From the NCBI GenBank assembly GCA_046484045.1, contig JAWOBZ010000067.1, positions 1 through 20,131 of the forward strand: a stretch of DNA of 20,131 bases, written 5' to 3'. The notes beneath the pieces are model-generated. The model did no database searches and was not told the DNA's origin. It worked only from the letters and a program-made list of their open reading frames with translations. Made by a program: the position numbers and the translations under genes. Positions 1-7,000 of this stretch are shown here, piece after piece. How positions within the stretch are numbered: position 1 is the first letter of the stretch; every line of letters begins with the position of its first letter. This DNA is from CAZHUM01 sp046484045. GTDB taxonomy: Archaea > Thermoplasmatota > Thermoplasmata > Halarchaeoplasmatales > Halarchaeoplasmataceae.

Positions 1-95
1 AATACTGCTAGATGATCATCAGGTAACCAATCTCGAATGTCGGGTGGTAATAAAAAACTCTGTTCCGGATCATAATTTCGATACTTTTTAGCCAT
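1..95 (-). mobile_element. IS1182-type transposase, N-terminal fragment (cut by window edge)
   Basis: Reading the minus strand from an ATG at 93-95 gives 31 open codons running off the window edge. The peptide begins MAKKYRNYDPEQ and continues with LLPPDIRDWLPDDHLA. The pattern YRxYDPxQxxLLPPxxRDWLPxxHLA is the hallmark N-terminus of IS1182-family (DDE) transposases, so this is the start of an insertion-sequence transposase. The rest, including the catalytic domain, lies outside the window, so intactness cannot be judged. The element sits just downstream of the ABC permease gene, which ends at 239. The IS end should therefore lie between about 96 and 238. Confidence 0.75.
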
Positions 96-238
96 GATTT
101 CACTTATATATCCAGAAGTGTTCAAAGAATAAAGTATTTTCCCCTTGTTCAAAAAGCTATTTCGTTAGATGATTCTCGGACAGGCTCTTTAACAAGCAAT
201 TTTTTACTCAAGCCATATACTCATTAACGCTGGTAAAC
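96..238. other. Intergenic stretch, probably holding the IS terminus
   Basis: There is no supported gene in these 143 bases. They separate the 5' end of the transposase from the stop of the ABC permease. On the minus strand the stretch GAGCCTGTCCGAGAAT (about 173-188) looks like the outer end of many insertion sequences, but its partner repeat is outside the window. The terminal repeat is therefore only a suggestion. Confidence 0.3.
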
Positions 239-1048
239 TCAGTACCTCTCCAATTTACCTTCCTTCAATGCCTTTTTCAAACACAGATGTAGGGTGACCA
301 GTCCGATAACTATGCCAACCAGTCCCGATATCGGCATTATCAGGATATCCTTCATTGGGATGTAGCCTTGGGTCATGCTGGTACGTATGCCGTGCAGCGC
401 GTATGTGATCGGGATCGCTCTGCTGATGTACTGTGCGGCTCCGGGGAGCACCGATATCGGAAAGAAAACACCGCAGAAAAATTGAAAAGAGAAGAAGATT
501 ACGGTGAAAACCGCCTGGATCTCCTTATAAAGAACCGCTATACCGGCTATTGCGAACCCGAATCCGATGATCGACATCCAAGCGAGTACCAAGAACAGGA
601 ATGAAGCAATTGTCAGATTAAGATGTATACCGAATACGAATTCCGCAACAAGCCACATCTCTACGAAGTTGACCAGAGACACGGTGAATCCGGATATGGC
701 GGTTGCAGAGACGGGAACAAGCAGATGGTGTGGTATCATGTAGATGTTCTTGAACGTGCCTATGTGCTGCTCCCATCTTATGCTCCATGAGGAATCGAAG
801 AAGCCGACACGGATGAACCTCCAGGTGATTATACCGGTGACTATGTACGTTGAGAATCCTCCTGCTATATTCATAGCCCCAGCGTCATCTACCGTTTTAC
901 CCAGTATAGCGAATACGCTCACCCAGATGATGGGATAAAGCAGCATGGCGATGAAGTTGAGTTTGTACGACCAGCGCCTCTGCCAGTCCCTGACCAGGAA
1001 CGCCCATATTATGACGAGATATTTTTTGATCTTAAATCTCACTTCCAA
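239..1048 (-). CDS. ABC-2 type transporter permease
   Basis: This is a 269-residue hydrophobic protein of ABC-2 (DrrB/NodJ-like) permease type, the membrane half of an exporter. About six membrane segments are visible, roughly at residues 34-52, 62-80, 108-130, 140-170, 180-203 and 236-258. The amphipathic IRWEQHIGTFKNIYMIPHH stretch before the third segment is typical of the family, where the sequence GT...N...P commonly follows the coupling helix. Length is normal for the family. The start is TTG at 1048, or GTG six bases later; either overlaps the ATPase gene by about 10 bp, so the pair is one operon. The substrate cannot be read from the sequence; drugs, lipids and polysaccharides are all handled by relatives. 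Confidence 0.85.
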   Translation of the reverse strand: MEVRFKIKKYLVIIWAFLVRDWQRRWSYKLNFIAMLLYPIIWVSVFAILGKTVDDAGAMNIAGGFSTYIVTGIITWRFIRVGFFDSSWSIRWEQHIGTFKNIYMIPHHLLVPVSATAISGFTVSLVNFVEMWLVAEFVFGIHLNLTIASFLFLVLAWMSIIGFGFAIAGIAVLYKEIQAVFTVIFFSFQFFCGVFFPISVLPGAAQYISRAIPITYALHGIRTSMTQGYIPMKDILIMPISGLVGIVIGLVTLHLCLKKALKEGKLERY

Positions 1049-1968
1049 ACCCCCTTCTTGACCTCTCCTTCCTCGGTGTGCTTGATGAAAGCTTCCTCCA
1101 ACGTTGGCTCTTTTACTGACAGCTTGGACACCCTGCCGCTGTTGATTATCTTCTCGATGATGTCGTGGATGTGTTCTCCCCCCTCCAAGTAGACCTGGTA
1201 CATACCTTCCTTCATCTCGACTTTATCTATGCATGGATCTTCTATGTTGAATTCACTTTTATCGGCGTAGGCGAACTCTATCATCCTCTTCGGGAATATC
1301 CTGTCTTTCATCGCTTTAGGTTCACCGATGCTGGTGATACTGCCCTCTTTCAGTATCGCGATGCGCTCGCAGAGTTCCTCCACCTCGTACATGTTGTGAC
1401 TGGTGAATATAACGGTCTTCTTTTCCTTCTCCATGATCTCCTTGAGCAGTGTCCTGAACTTCTTGCTGGATGAGGGGTCCAATCCGAGTGTAGGTTCATC
1501 TAAAAATAGGATCGGCGTTTCACGTATAAGATTCCTGATAAGGTTCAGCTTCTGCCTCATGCCGGTCGAGTAATCCCCGAGTCTCTTTTCGAAATCTTCT
1601 TCCTTCAGCCCGAGCCTCTCTCCATAGTAGTGCATCTTCTCCTTCCAATCGTCCACTTGGTACAAGCTGGAGAAGAAACGAATGTTCTGGTAGCCGTTGA
1701 GTCTCCTGTAGAATTTATCCCTGGCAGTGATGATGTCCACTATGTTTCGGACGGCCTTAGGTTTCTTGACAACGTCGTATCCACCCACGTTTGCACTTCC
1801 GCCGTCGGGAAGCAGCATGGTAGAGAGTATCTTCACGGTGGTTGTTTTACCCGCACCGTTGGGTCCCAGCAAACCGAATATCTCACCCTGTTTGACCTTG
1901 AAAGAGATGCCCCTCAATGCCTGCGTTCCGTCGAAGTTTTTCTTCAGATTGCTCACTACTATGGACAT
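1039..1968 (-). CDS. ABC-2 type transporter ATP-binding protein
   Basis: This 309-residue ATPase drives the ABC-2 permease encoded just downstream. Visible motifs are Walker A GPNGAGKT (35-42), signature STGMRQK (134-140), Walker B ILFLDEP (153-159), a D-loop at GLD (162-164) and the switch histidine in TSH (H191). A C-terminal extension of about 100 residues follows, as in DrrA-like proteins. The Q-loop region (about 78-92) has no glutamine where one is usual. ATG at 1968 lies about 30 bp after a TATA-like box and is preceded by a 22-bp hairpin-forming inverted repeat. The gene overlaps the permease gene by 10 bp. Confidence 0.92.
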   Translation of the reverse strand: MSIVVSNLKKNFDGTQALRGISFKVKQGEIFGLLGPNGAGKTTTVKILSTMLLPDGGSANVGGYDVVKKPKAVRNIVDIITARDKFYRRLNGYQNIRFFSSLYQVDDWKEKMHYYGERLGLKEEDFEKRLGDYSTGMRQKLNLIRNLIRETPILFLDEPTLGLDPSSSKKFRTLLKEIMEKEKKTVIFTSHNMYEVEELCERIAILKEGSITSIGEPKAMKDRIFPKRMIEFAYADKSEFNIEDPCIDKVEMKEGMYQVYLEGGEHIHDIIEKIINSGRVSKLSVKEPTLEEAFIKHTEEGEVKKGVWK

Positions 1969-1973
1969 GGATG

Positions 1974-1995
1974 CATCTATTTCGAAAGATAGATG
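1974..1995. promoter_or_regulatory. Inverted repeat at the ABC operon transcription start
   Basis: CATCTAT and ATAGATG are perfect 7-bp arms around an 8-bp centre. The repeat ends 5 bp before the ATPase start codon, and the predicted transcription start falls at its edge. This is the position of a repressor operator or a short 5' hairpin. No regulator can be named. Confidence 0.45.
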
Positions 1996-2003
1996 TTATT
2001 AAA
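1996..2003 (-). promoter_or_regulatory. TATA-like box for the ABC operon
   Basis: On the minus strand TTTAATAA lies about 30 bp before the ATG at 1968. This predicts a transcript with almost no leader, in line with several other units in the window. Confidence 0.45.
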
Positions 2004-2064
2004 GTTTAATGGGAATATATTGAAATAAATCAGAGGCCTGTTCTTTCCGGCACATCCACAAGCC

Positions 2065-2475
2065 TTACAGATGCTGCTTTATCTTCTGTTCTATCTGTGG
2101 TTTCGGGAGAGCGCCGATTATCCTCTCCACCACCTTTCCGTTCTTGAATATCATCATGGTAGGTATGCTGGATACACTGAACTGAGAGGAGGTCATATGG
2201 TTGTTATCTACATTCAATTTAGCGAAAACGACCTTTCCTTTGTACTCTTTCGCCAACTGTTCAATAGCCGGACCCACCATCTTACACGGACCGCACCACG
2301 GAGCCCAGAAATCGACTACGACCATAGGGTATTTATTAATCATATTCTGAAAATCATCGTCGGTAACCTCTATGGGTCTATCCAGATGACTCTGTGCTTT
2401 ATCTTCCTTATTCTTGCTCATCAGTTCTTGTAACTTTTTCCTTTTTATCTCTTCCAGCTCGCTGTTTCCTTCCAT
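2065..2475 (-). CDS. trxA: Thioredoxin
   Basis: This 136-residue protein is a thioredoxin, a cytoplasmic dithiol reductant. The active site is WCGPC (60-64), preceded by VVVDFWAP, and the cis-proline loop is in SSIPT. An N-terminal charged helix (about residues 5-25, ELEEIKRKKLQEL) precedes the fold; similar helices occur in archaeal thioredoxins. The frame stays open upstream to an ATG at 2547. I chose the ATG at 2475 because the extra 24 residues (MQTFISQLF...) do not look like thioredoxin and would overlap the promoter, while a GTGATC sequence complementary to the 16S tail lies just before 2475. The gene is divergent from the AhpD-like peroxidase gene, and thioredoxin is a plausible reductant for peroxidases and Met-sulfoxide reductase there. 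Confidence 0.9.
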   Translation of the reverse strand: MEGNSELEEIKRKKLQELMSKNKEDKAQSHLDRPIEVTDDDFQNMINKYPMVVVDFWAPWCGPCKMVGPAIEQLAKEYKGKVVFAKLNVDNNHMTSSQFSVSSIPTMMIFKNGKVVERIIGALPKPQIEQKIKQHL

Positions 2476-2530
2476 TTTGATCACGATCCAAACGCTTTTG
2501 TGTTTTTTTAGCATAACCATAAACAACTGT

Positions 2531-2540
2531 GATATAAATG
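2531..2540 (-). promoter_or_regulatory. TATA box for thioredoxin
   Basis: On the minus strand the sequence is CATTTATATC. It predicts a start near 2510 and a leader of about 35 nt, which fits the chosen start at 2475 and argues against the longer reading frame. Confidence 0.5.
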
Positions 2541-2559
2541 TTTGCATTTAAACACCCTA

Positions 2560-2570
2560 CAATATTTTTA
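2560..2570 (+). promoter_or_regulatory. TATA-like box for the AhpD-fRMsr-DUF255-Ogg unit
   Basis: CAATATTTTTA lies about 28 bp before the ATG at 2594, which predicts a leaderless transcript. It is only about 20 bp from the oppositely oriented thioredoxin TATA box, so the two promoters share a small control region. Confidence 0.4.
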
Positions 2571-2593
2571 CATCCTAGTACTTTCTAATTCTC

Positions 2594-2947
2594 ATGAGTA
2601 ACGAAAGTTATCAAACAGCTAAGGAGTTCAGGGAAGAGCGGGAAAAACTGAACGACATCGTCTTGGAAAACGCCGATATCAACATCAAAAGGTTCTTCAA
2701 CTTGGACACCAAGGTCTACGAGGATGGAGCCCTTCCTGCCAAGACGAAAGAGATGCTCGGGCTCGTCGCTTCAACAGTTCTCAGATGCGACGACTGCATC
2801 CAGTATCATCTGATACGGTGTAAGGAAGAGGGTGTGAGCGATGAAGAGCTTACAGAGGTCTTATCCGTTGCTCTGATCGTGGGTGGCTCAATAACAATAC
2901 CGCATCTGAGGACGGCGTTCAACCTGTGGGAAGATATGAAAGAATAG
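2594..2947 (+). CDS. AhpD-like / carboxymuconolactone decarboxylase family protein
   Basis: This 117-residue helical protein belongs to the AhpD/CMD family. The redox motif is CDDCIQYH (C65, C68, H72), with Glu53 twelve residues before it, matching the E...CxxCxxxH active site of AhpD-type thiol peroxidases and their adaptors. The ELTEVLSVALIVGG segment (about 87-97) is the usual CMD helix. The likely role is disulfide-based peroxide reduction or electron relay in the cytoplasm. The specific substrate is unknown, since most family members are not true decarboxylases. The gene is first in a four-gene unit with Met-sulfoxide and DNA repair genes and divergent from thioredoxin, which supports a redox role. 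Confidence 0.85.
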   Translation: MSNESYQTAKEFREEREKLNDIVLENADINIKRFFNLDTKVYEDGALPAKTKEMLGLVASTVLRCDDCIQYHLIRCKEEGVSDEELTEVLSVALIVGGSITIPHLRTAFNLWEDMKE

Positions 2948-2963
2948 AGAGGAAAGCGATAGC

Positions 2964-3422
2964 ATGAAAGATGAATTCCAGAAAGTTCTGAACAGGGTTC
3001 GAGATATGGCTGAAAGGCAAGAGGATCTTGATGTATTGATGAAGGATATATGTGACCTTCTCTATGACAAAATCGACCACTATGGATGGGTGGGTTTTTA
3101 TCTGGTCGGCGTTCCAAATGAATTAGTTCTAGGTCCTTTTACCGGTGATGATACCGAACACACGAACATAGCCTTTGGAACCGGGGTGTGCGGTAGGTCC
3201 GCCGAAGAAAGAAAAACCCTGGTGATCCAGGACGTCTCCGAGGAGAGCAACTACCTGGCATGCAGTTTATCGGTCAGGTCTGAGATCGTCGTGCCTGTCA
3301 TCTCGAATGGAAACGTGGTCGGCGTGCTCGACATAGATTCCGATGAAAAAGGCCCGTTCACCGGGGACGATATCGAACTGCTGGAAAGTATCGTCGACAT
3401 AGTGGGTGAAAGATCAACATGA
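2964..3422 (+). CDS. msrC: GAF-domain free methionine-(R)-sulfoxide reductase
   Basis: This 152-residue single GAF domain matches the fRMsr (E. coli YebR/MsrC) type, which reduces free Met-R-sulfoxide. Visible family features are GTGVCGR (C76), the ACSLSVRSEIVVP segment (C100, the expected catalytic cysteine, and E107) and VLDIDS (D123, D125). In the E. coli enzyme a third cysteine lies ten residues before the GVCG cysteine; here that position is His66, and the usual Asp after the catalytic Cys is Ser101. The disulfide relay may therefore use C76 and C100. The gene follows the AhpD-like gene by 16 bp and overlaps the DUF255 gene by 4 bp. A general ligand-sensing GAF domain is the alternative, but the retained acidic and cysteine residues favour the enzyme. 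Confidence 0.78.
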   Translation: MKDEFQKVLNRVRDMAERQEDLDVLMKDICDLLYDKIDHYGWVGFYLVGVPNELVLGPFTGDDTEHTNIAFGTGVCGRSAEERKTLVIQDVSEESNYLACSLSVRSEIVVPVISNGNVVGVLDIDSDEKGPFTGDDIELLESIVDIVGERST

Positions 3423-5488
3423 GTTCAGATAAAAATCACTTAGAAGATGAGAAGAGCAGATACCTCCAACAGCACAGCGATAACCCGGTCGATTGGTACC
3501 CGTGGTGCGATGAAGCCTTTGAGAAAGCCAAAGGAGAGGACAAACCGATATTCCTATCCATCGGATACTCTTCGTGTCACTGGTGCCATGTGATGGCACA
3601 TGAATCCTTCACGGATGACCAAGTAGCTGAGCTGATGAACGATACATTCGTAAATATCAAAGTGGATAAAGAAGAAAGACCGGAAGTGGATTCGTTCTAC
3701 ATGAAAGTAGCCGTAGCAATGACGGGCAGCGGAGGTTGGCCGCTTACCATAGTGATGACCCCTGAAAAGGTGCCGTTCTTCGCAGCGACCTACATCCCTA
3801 AACGGACGAGATACGGCAGATCCGGCATGCTCGAACTCATCCCTAGAATAAAGCAGATGTGGGAGAACAAAAGGGCGGAATTAGAGGAGGACGGACAACG
3901 AATATTGGCTGCACTGGAGAAGGGTGGTTCAAAATCTAGTCCAAAACTGACGCAGAACATTTTCGACCAGGGTTTCAGGGAGATAGAACATCGTTACGAT
4001 GAACGGAACGGCGGATTCGGAAATTCTCCAAAGTTCCCAATGGCCCATAACCTACTGTTTCTTTTGAGATATTGGAAAGAGAACGACGATGAATATGCGT
4101 TGGAGATGGTCAAAAACACCCTTAAAAAGATGAGATGTGGAGGAGTTTATGATCACATCGGCTACGGGTTCCACCGCTACTCAACGGACAGTAGATGGAA
4201 ACTACCGCACTTCGAGAAGATGCTCTACGACCAAGCCATGCTGATGCTGGCATACACCGAAGCGTACCAGGCGACCGGTGAATCGTTGTTTAAAAGAACA
4301 GTTTACGAGATAATCGATTACGTAAACAGGGAATTGACATCTCCAGGCGGTGCATTTTACTCCGCCCAGGACGCCGATACTCCAGAAGGAGAAGGTGCCT
4401 ATTACACATGGCGCGAATCGGAGTTAGATGAAATCTTGGGAAAAAAAGCCGAACTCATCAAAAAAATGTTCAACACGGAAAAAAAGGGCAATTTCGAAGA
4501 CGAGGCAACAGGTAAGAAAACCGGCAAGAATGTCTTCTACCTGAAGAACGATCTAAAAAATGCTCTGGACAAGCACGGTTTGACGATTCAAGAGTACGAA
4601 GAGATGAGAACTAAGCTTCTTGATTCAAGGGAGAAAAGGTCAGTTCCCGAGGTGGACGAAAAGATATTGACCAATTGGAACGGTCTCATGACAGCCGCAC
4701 TATCTAGGGCTGCATTCGTGTTCGACGATGAAGTGCTGTTGAAAAGTGCAAAAAGAGCATCTGATTTTATCGTGCAGGAACTCTTAGACGGAGACACGCT
4801 TCTCCACTCTTACATAGCGGGAGAATCAAAGGTCGATGGTAATCTCGAGGATTATTCGTTCTTCATCTGGGGCCTTCTCGAACTCTACCAAGCGGGATTC
4901 GATATCCGTTATCTTAGAAAAGCGGTGAAGTTGACCAGAACCATGCTTGAACTTTTCTGGGATGGTGAAGACGGAGGGCTGTTTTTCACATCCGAGAGAT
5001 CACACGAGCTGCCTTATCGAACTAAAGAAGTTTCCGACGGTGCCATCCCATCCGGCAACTCCATCGCACTGTTCATACTTTCCAAGCTAGCACACTTGAC
5101 CGGTGAAACCGAGTTCGACGAATACGCTCAAAAGCTGATTGATGCGTTCTCTGGAAACCTTATGAGGATTCCGTCCCAACACACGATGTTACTCTCAGCT
5201 TTGTTTGCAACGATGAATCCAGGTTCTGAGATAGTGATAGTTGGAGACAGGGACGATGAAGTAACAACGGAGATGCTGGACGTAGTAAGAAACCGCTTTT
5301 TACCTTCCGCAGTTTTATTACTAAAAAATTCTGAAAAGATTACAGAAGTTGCTCCGTACGCAGAGGGGATGAACAAGATCGACGAAAAACCAACGGTTTA
5401 TATGTGCACGGATTTTACCTGTGGAAAACCAACGACCAATGTAGAACGATTCAAGAAAAGTATAGAAGGTGATCTAGGTGGAGAGTGA
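3419..5488 (+). CDS. DUF255 thioredoxin-fold / (alpha/alpha)6-barrel protein (YyaL/SPATA20 family)
   Basis: This 689-residue protein has the full length of the YyaL/SPATA20 family. The N-terminal domain (about 1-165) is thioredoxin-like. It opens with the family signature NHLxxEKSxYLxQHxxNPVDWYPW, and its active site is CHWCHVM (C53, C56), followed by DxFVxIKVDxEERPxVD. The rest (about 180-689) resembles the six-hairpin glycosidase/epimerase fold, with HFEKMLYDQA and AFYSAQDADTPEGEGAYYTW as recognisable family blocks. The biochemical role of the family is not established. Its place between Met-sulfoxide reductase (4-bp ATGA overlap) and 8-oxoguanine glycosylase (11-bp overlap) points to a link with oxidative damage, which is inference from context. 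Confidence 0.9.
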   Translation: MSSDKNHLEDEKSRYLQQHSDNPVDWYPWCDEAFEKAKGEDKPIFLSIGYSSCHWCHVMAHESFTDDQVAELMNDTFVNIKVDKEERPEVDSFYMKVAVAMTGSGGWPLTIVMTPEKVPFFAATYIPKRTRYGRSGMLELIPRIKQMWENKRAELEEDGQRILAALEKGGSKSSPKLTQNIFDQGFREIEHRYDERNGGFGNSPKFPMAHNLLFLLRYWKENDDEYALEMVKNTLKKMRCGGVYDHIGYGFHRYSTDSRWKLPHFEKMLYDQAMLMLAYTEAYQATGESLFKRTVYEIIDYVNRELTSPGGAFYSAQDADTPEGEGAYYTWRESELDEILGKKAELIKKMFNTEKKGNFEDEATGKKTGKNVFYLKNDLKNALDKHGLTIQEYEEMRTKLLDSREKRSVPEVDEKILTNWNGLMTAALSRAAFVFDDEVLLKSAKRASDFIVQELLDGDTLLHSYIAGESKVDGNLEDYSFFIWGLLELYQAGFDIRYLRKAVKLTRTMLELFWDGEDGGLFFTSERSHELPYRTKEVSDGAIPSGNSIALFILSKLAHLTGETEFDEYAQKLIDAFSGNLMRIPSQHTMLLSALFATMNPGSEIVIVGDRDDEVTTEMLDVVRNRFLPSAVLLLKNSEKITEVAPYAEGMNKIDEKPTVYMCTDFTCGKPTTNVERFKKSIEGDLGGE

Positions 5489-6134
5489 AGAACTCACCAT
5501 CCAAGAGTTGAAGGAAATCTACAAAAAGATTGAGCCGATAATACGTGAAAGAACAAGAGAGTTCCAAAAGATATGGGATAGTGGAGAGGATTCTAGACTT
5601 TTTGAAGAACTCGTTTTCTGCCTCTTCACGCCACAGTCCAAGGCACAAGTTTGCTGGGAAACCGTTTTGGAGCTCAAAGAAGAAGACGCTCTCATGGACG
5701 CAGAAAGGGAAGAGCTTGCCGAGAAGATAAAGAGGGTCAGATTCAGGAACAACAAGGCGGGTTACCTCGTCGAGGCCAGGGATAAGTTCATGGATCCCAA
5801 CGGCTGCACTTTGAGAGATCGGCTGGACGATTTAAACGATCAAAAAGAGGCCCGGAGATGGTTGGTGAAGAACGTGAAGGGGCTGGGATACAAAGAGGCG
5901 AGCCACTTTTTACGCAATATAGGAAAGGGTGATGACCTTGCCATACTGGACAGACACATACTGAAGAATTTAAAGAGGCTGGGCGTGATCGACGATATAC
6001 CGAAATCCTTGGCGGTAAAAAGATATCTTGCCATCGAAGAAAGGATGAGCGATTTTTCCGAAGAAGTGGGTATCCCACTCGGTCATCTAGATTTAGTTCT
6101 CTGGTACATGGAAACGGGTGAAGTGTTTAAATGA
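5478..6134 (+). CDS. ogg: N-glycosylase/DNA lyase, archaeal Ogg2 type (8-oxoguanine)
   Basis: This 218-residue HhH-GPD superfamily enzyme removes 8-oxoguanine from DNA and cleaves the abasic site. It matches the archaeal Ogg2 group (the M. jannaschii type). The helix-hairpin-helix is KGLGYKEASHFLRN (134-147) with catalytic Lys139, followed by the catalytic Asp158 in AILDRHI. FCLFTPQSKA near residue 50 is also typical. The start is GTG at 5478, chosen because GGTGATC (5468-5474) sits at the same spacing as other Shine-Dalgarno sites in the window. The gene overlaps DUF255 by 11 bp, so translation is probably coupled. It ends 6 bp from the convergent nitroreductase fusion gene. Confidence 0.88.
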   Translation: MESEELTIQELKEIYKKIEPIIRERTREFQKIWDSGEDSRLFEELVFCLFTPQSKAQVCWETVLELKEEDALMDAEREELAEKIKRVRFRNNKAGYLVEARDKFMDPNGCTLRDRLDDLNDQKEARRWLVKNVKGLGYKEASHFLRNIGKGDDLAILDRHILKNLKRLGVIDDIPKSLAVKRYLAIEERMSDFSEEVGIPLGHLDLVLWYMETGEVFK

Positions 6135-6140
6135 TGAAGC

Positions 6141-6983
6141 TCATTCGATTGGCTTTTTAACGTAATCTTCGACGGGGTCTCTTTCCGGTGCATCCGGTAA
6201 CGATACGGGGTAACCCAGTGGTGTTACCGTAGCTACGTAATGCTCTTTCGGGACTTCGATCAGTTCTTTTACTTCATCTCTATCCATATCAGCAATCCAG
6301 CAGGTTCCGAGGCCGAACAGCTTAGCGGCTAACATAAAATGATACGCAGCGATGCAGCCGTCCTGCTTCTTTCTCTTGGTCTTTCCAGGGTCGGAGCAGA
6401 TCGCCACCGCCATAGGCGCGTTAGAAATGGGCTGACTGCTTGCACCCCTTATAGTCCCCAATTTTTCAAGCACATCACGGTCGTGGATCGGCACGAAGTA
6501 ATATGACTCTGAGTTCATGGAAGTGGGCGCCCACCTGCAGAGCTCAAAGAGCTTCCATAGGGTATCTTTATCGATTTCTTTTTCCTCGTAATCCCTTATC
6601 GACCGTCTGCGGAGCAGCAACTCCTCTCCATCGAGATAGGGTTCTAAATCGTGCATGAAGGTTTGGAATTCGATAGATCTTCTATCTGGATCTTCGGCGA
6701 AGAAGTTGTATATGTTGTATGTCGAGTTCTCCTTGGGTTTGTCTTTTGCTCTATCCTTCAATTTATCGTACATTTCATCGACTCGCTCTTTCTCGTCGTA
6801 GAAGAAGGTGACTACCCCCTCTGTTTCAGCATCATCTCCTTCGCAGAAACCTAGAAGCATATTACCGTGCTTAAGGATGATGCACGAACCCTGATCGACC
6901 CAGGTGCTCATCCCTATCTCGTTGATGTAGAAATCCTTGATCCGCTCCAAGTCCCCGGTCCTGAAGAAAGTTATCCCTGACAT
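6141..6983 (-). CDS. VOC (glyoxalase-like) domain fused to nitroreductase
   Basis: This 280-residue protein joins two domains. Residues 1 to about 112 look like a VOC/glyoxalase fold: GITFFRTGDLERIKDFYINEIGM at the start and FAEDPDRRSIEFQTF at the end, the usual last strand of VOC domains. Residues about 115-280 form a compact FMN nitroreductase domain with LLRRRSIRDYEEKEI (FMN phosphate-binding arginines), CRWAPTSMNSE and GLGTCWIAD. The substrate is unknown. The start ATG at 6983 is 17 bp after the pirin stop, so it is probably in one operon with pirin and sfsA. A frameshift or assembly fusion is unlikely because the frame is continuous with a natural linker. Confidence 0.85.
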   Translation of the reverse strand: MSGITFFRTGDLERIKDFYINEIGMSTWVDQGSCIILKHGNMLLGFCEGDDAETEGVVTFFYDEKERVDEMYDKLKDRAKDKPKENSTYNIYNFFAEDPDRRSIEFQTFMHDLEPYLDGEELLLRRRSIRDYEEKEIDKDTLWKLFELCRWAPTSMNSESYYFVPIHDRDVLEKLGTIRGASSQPISNAPMAVAICSDPGKTKRKKQDGCIAAYHFMLAAKLFGLGTCWIADMDRDEVKELIEVPKEHYVATVTPLGYPVSLPDAPERDPVEDYVKKPIE

Positions 6984-7000
6984 GTTGTCAAACCTTTAAA

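Noticed and set aside
2476..2547. 24-codon N-terminal extension of thioredoxin
   Set aside because: It overlaps the TATA box, does not resemble a signal peptide or thioredoxin, and a better start with a GTGATC site is at 2475.
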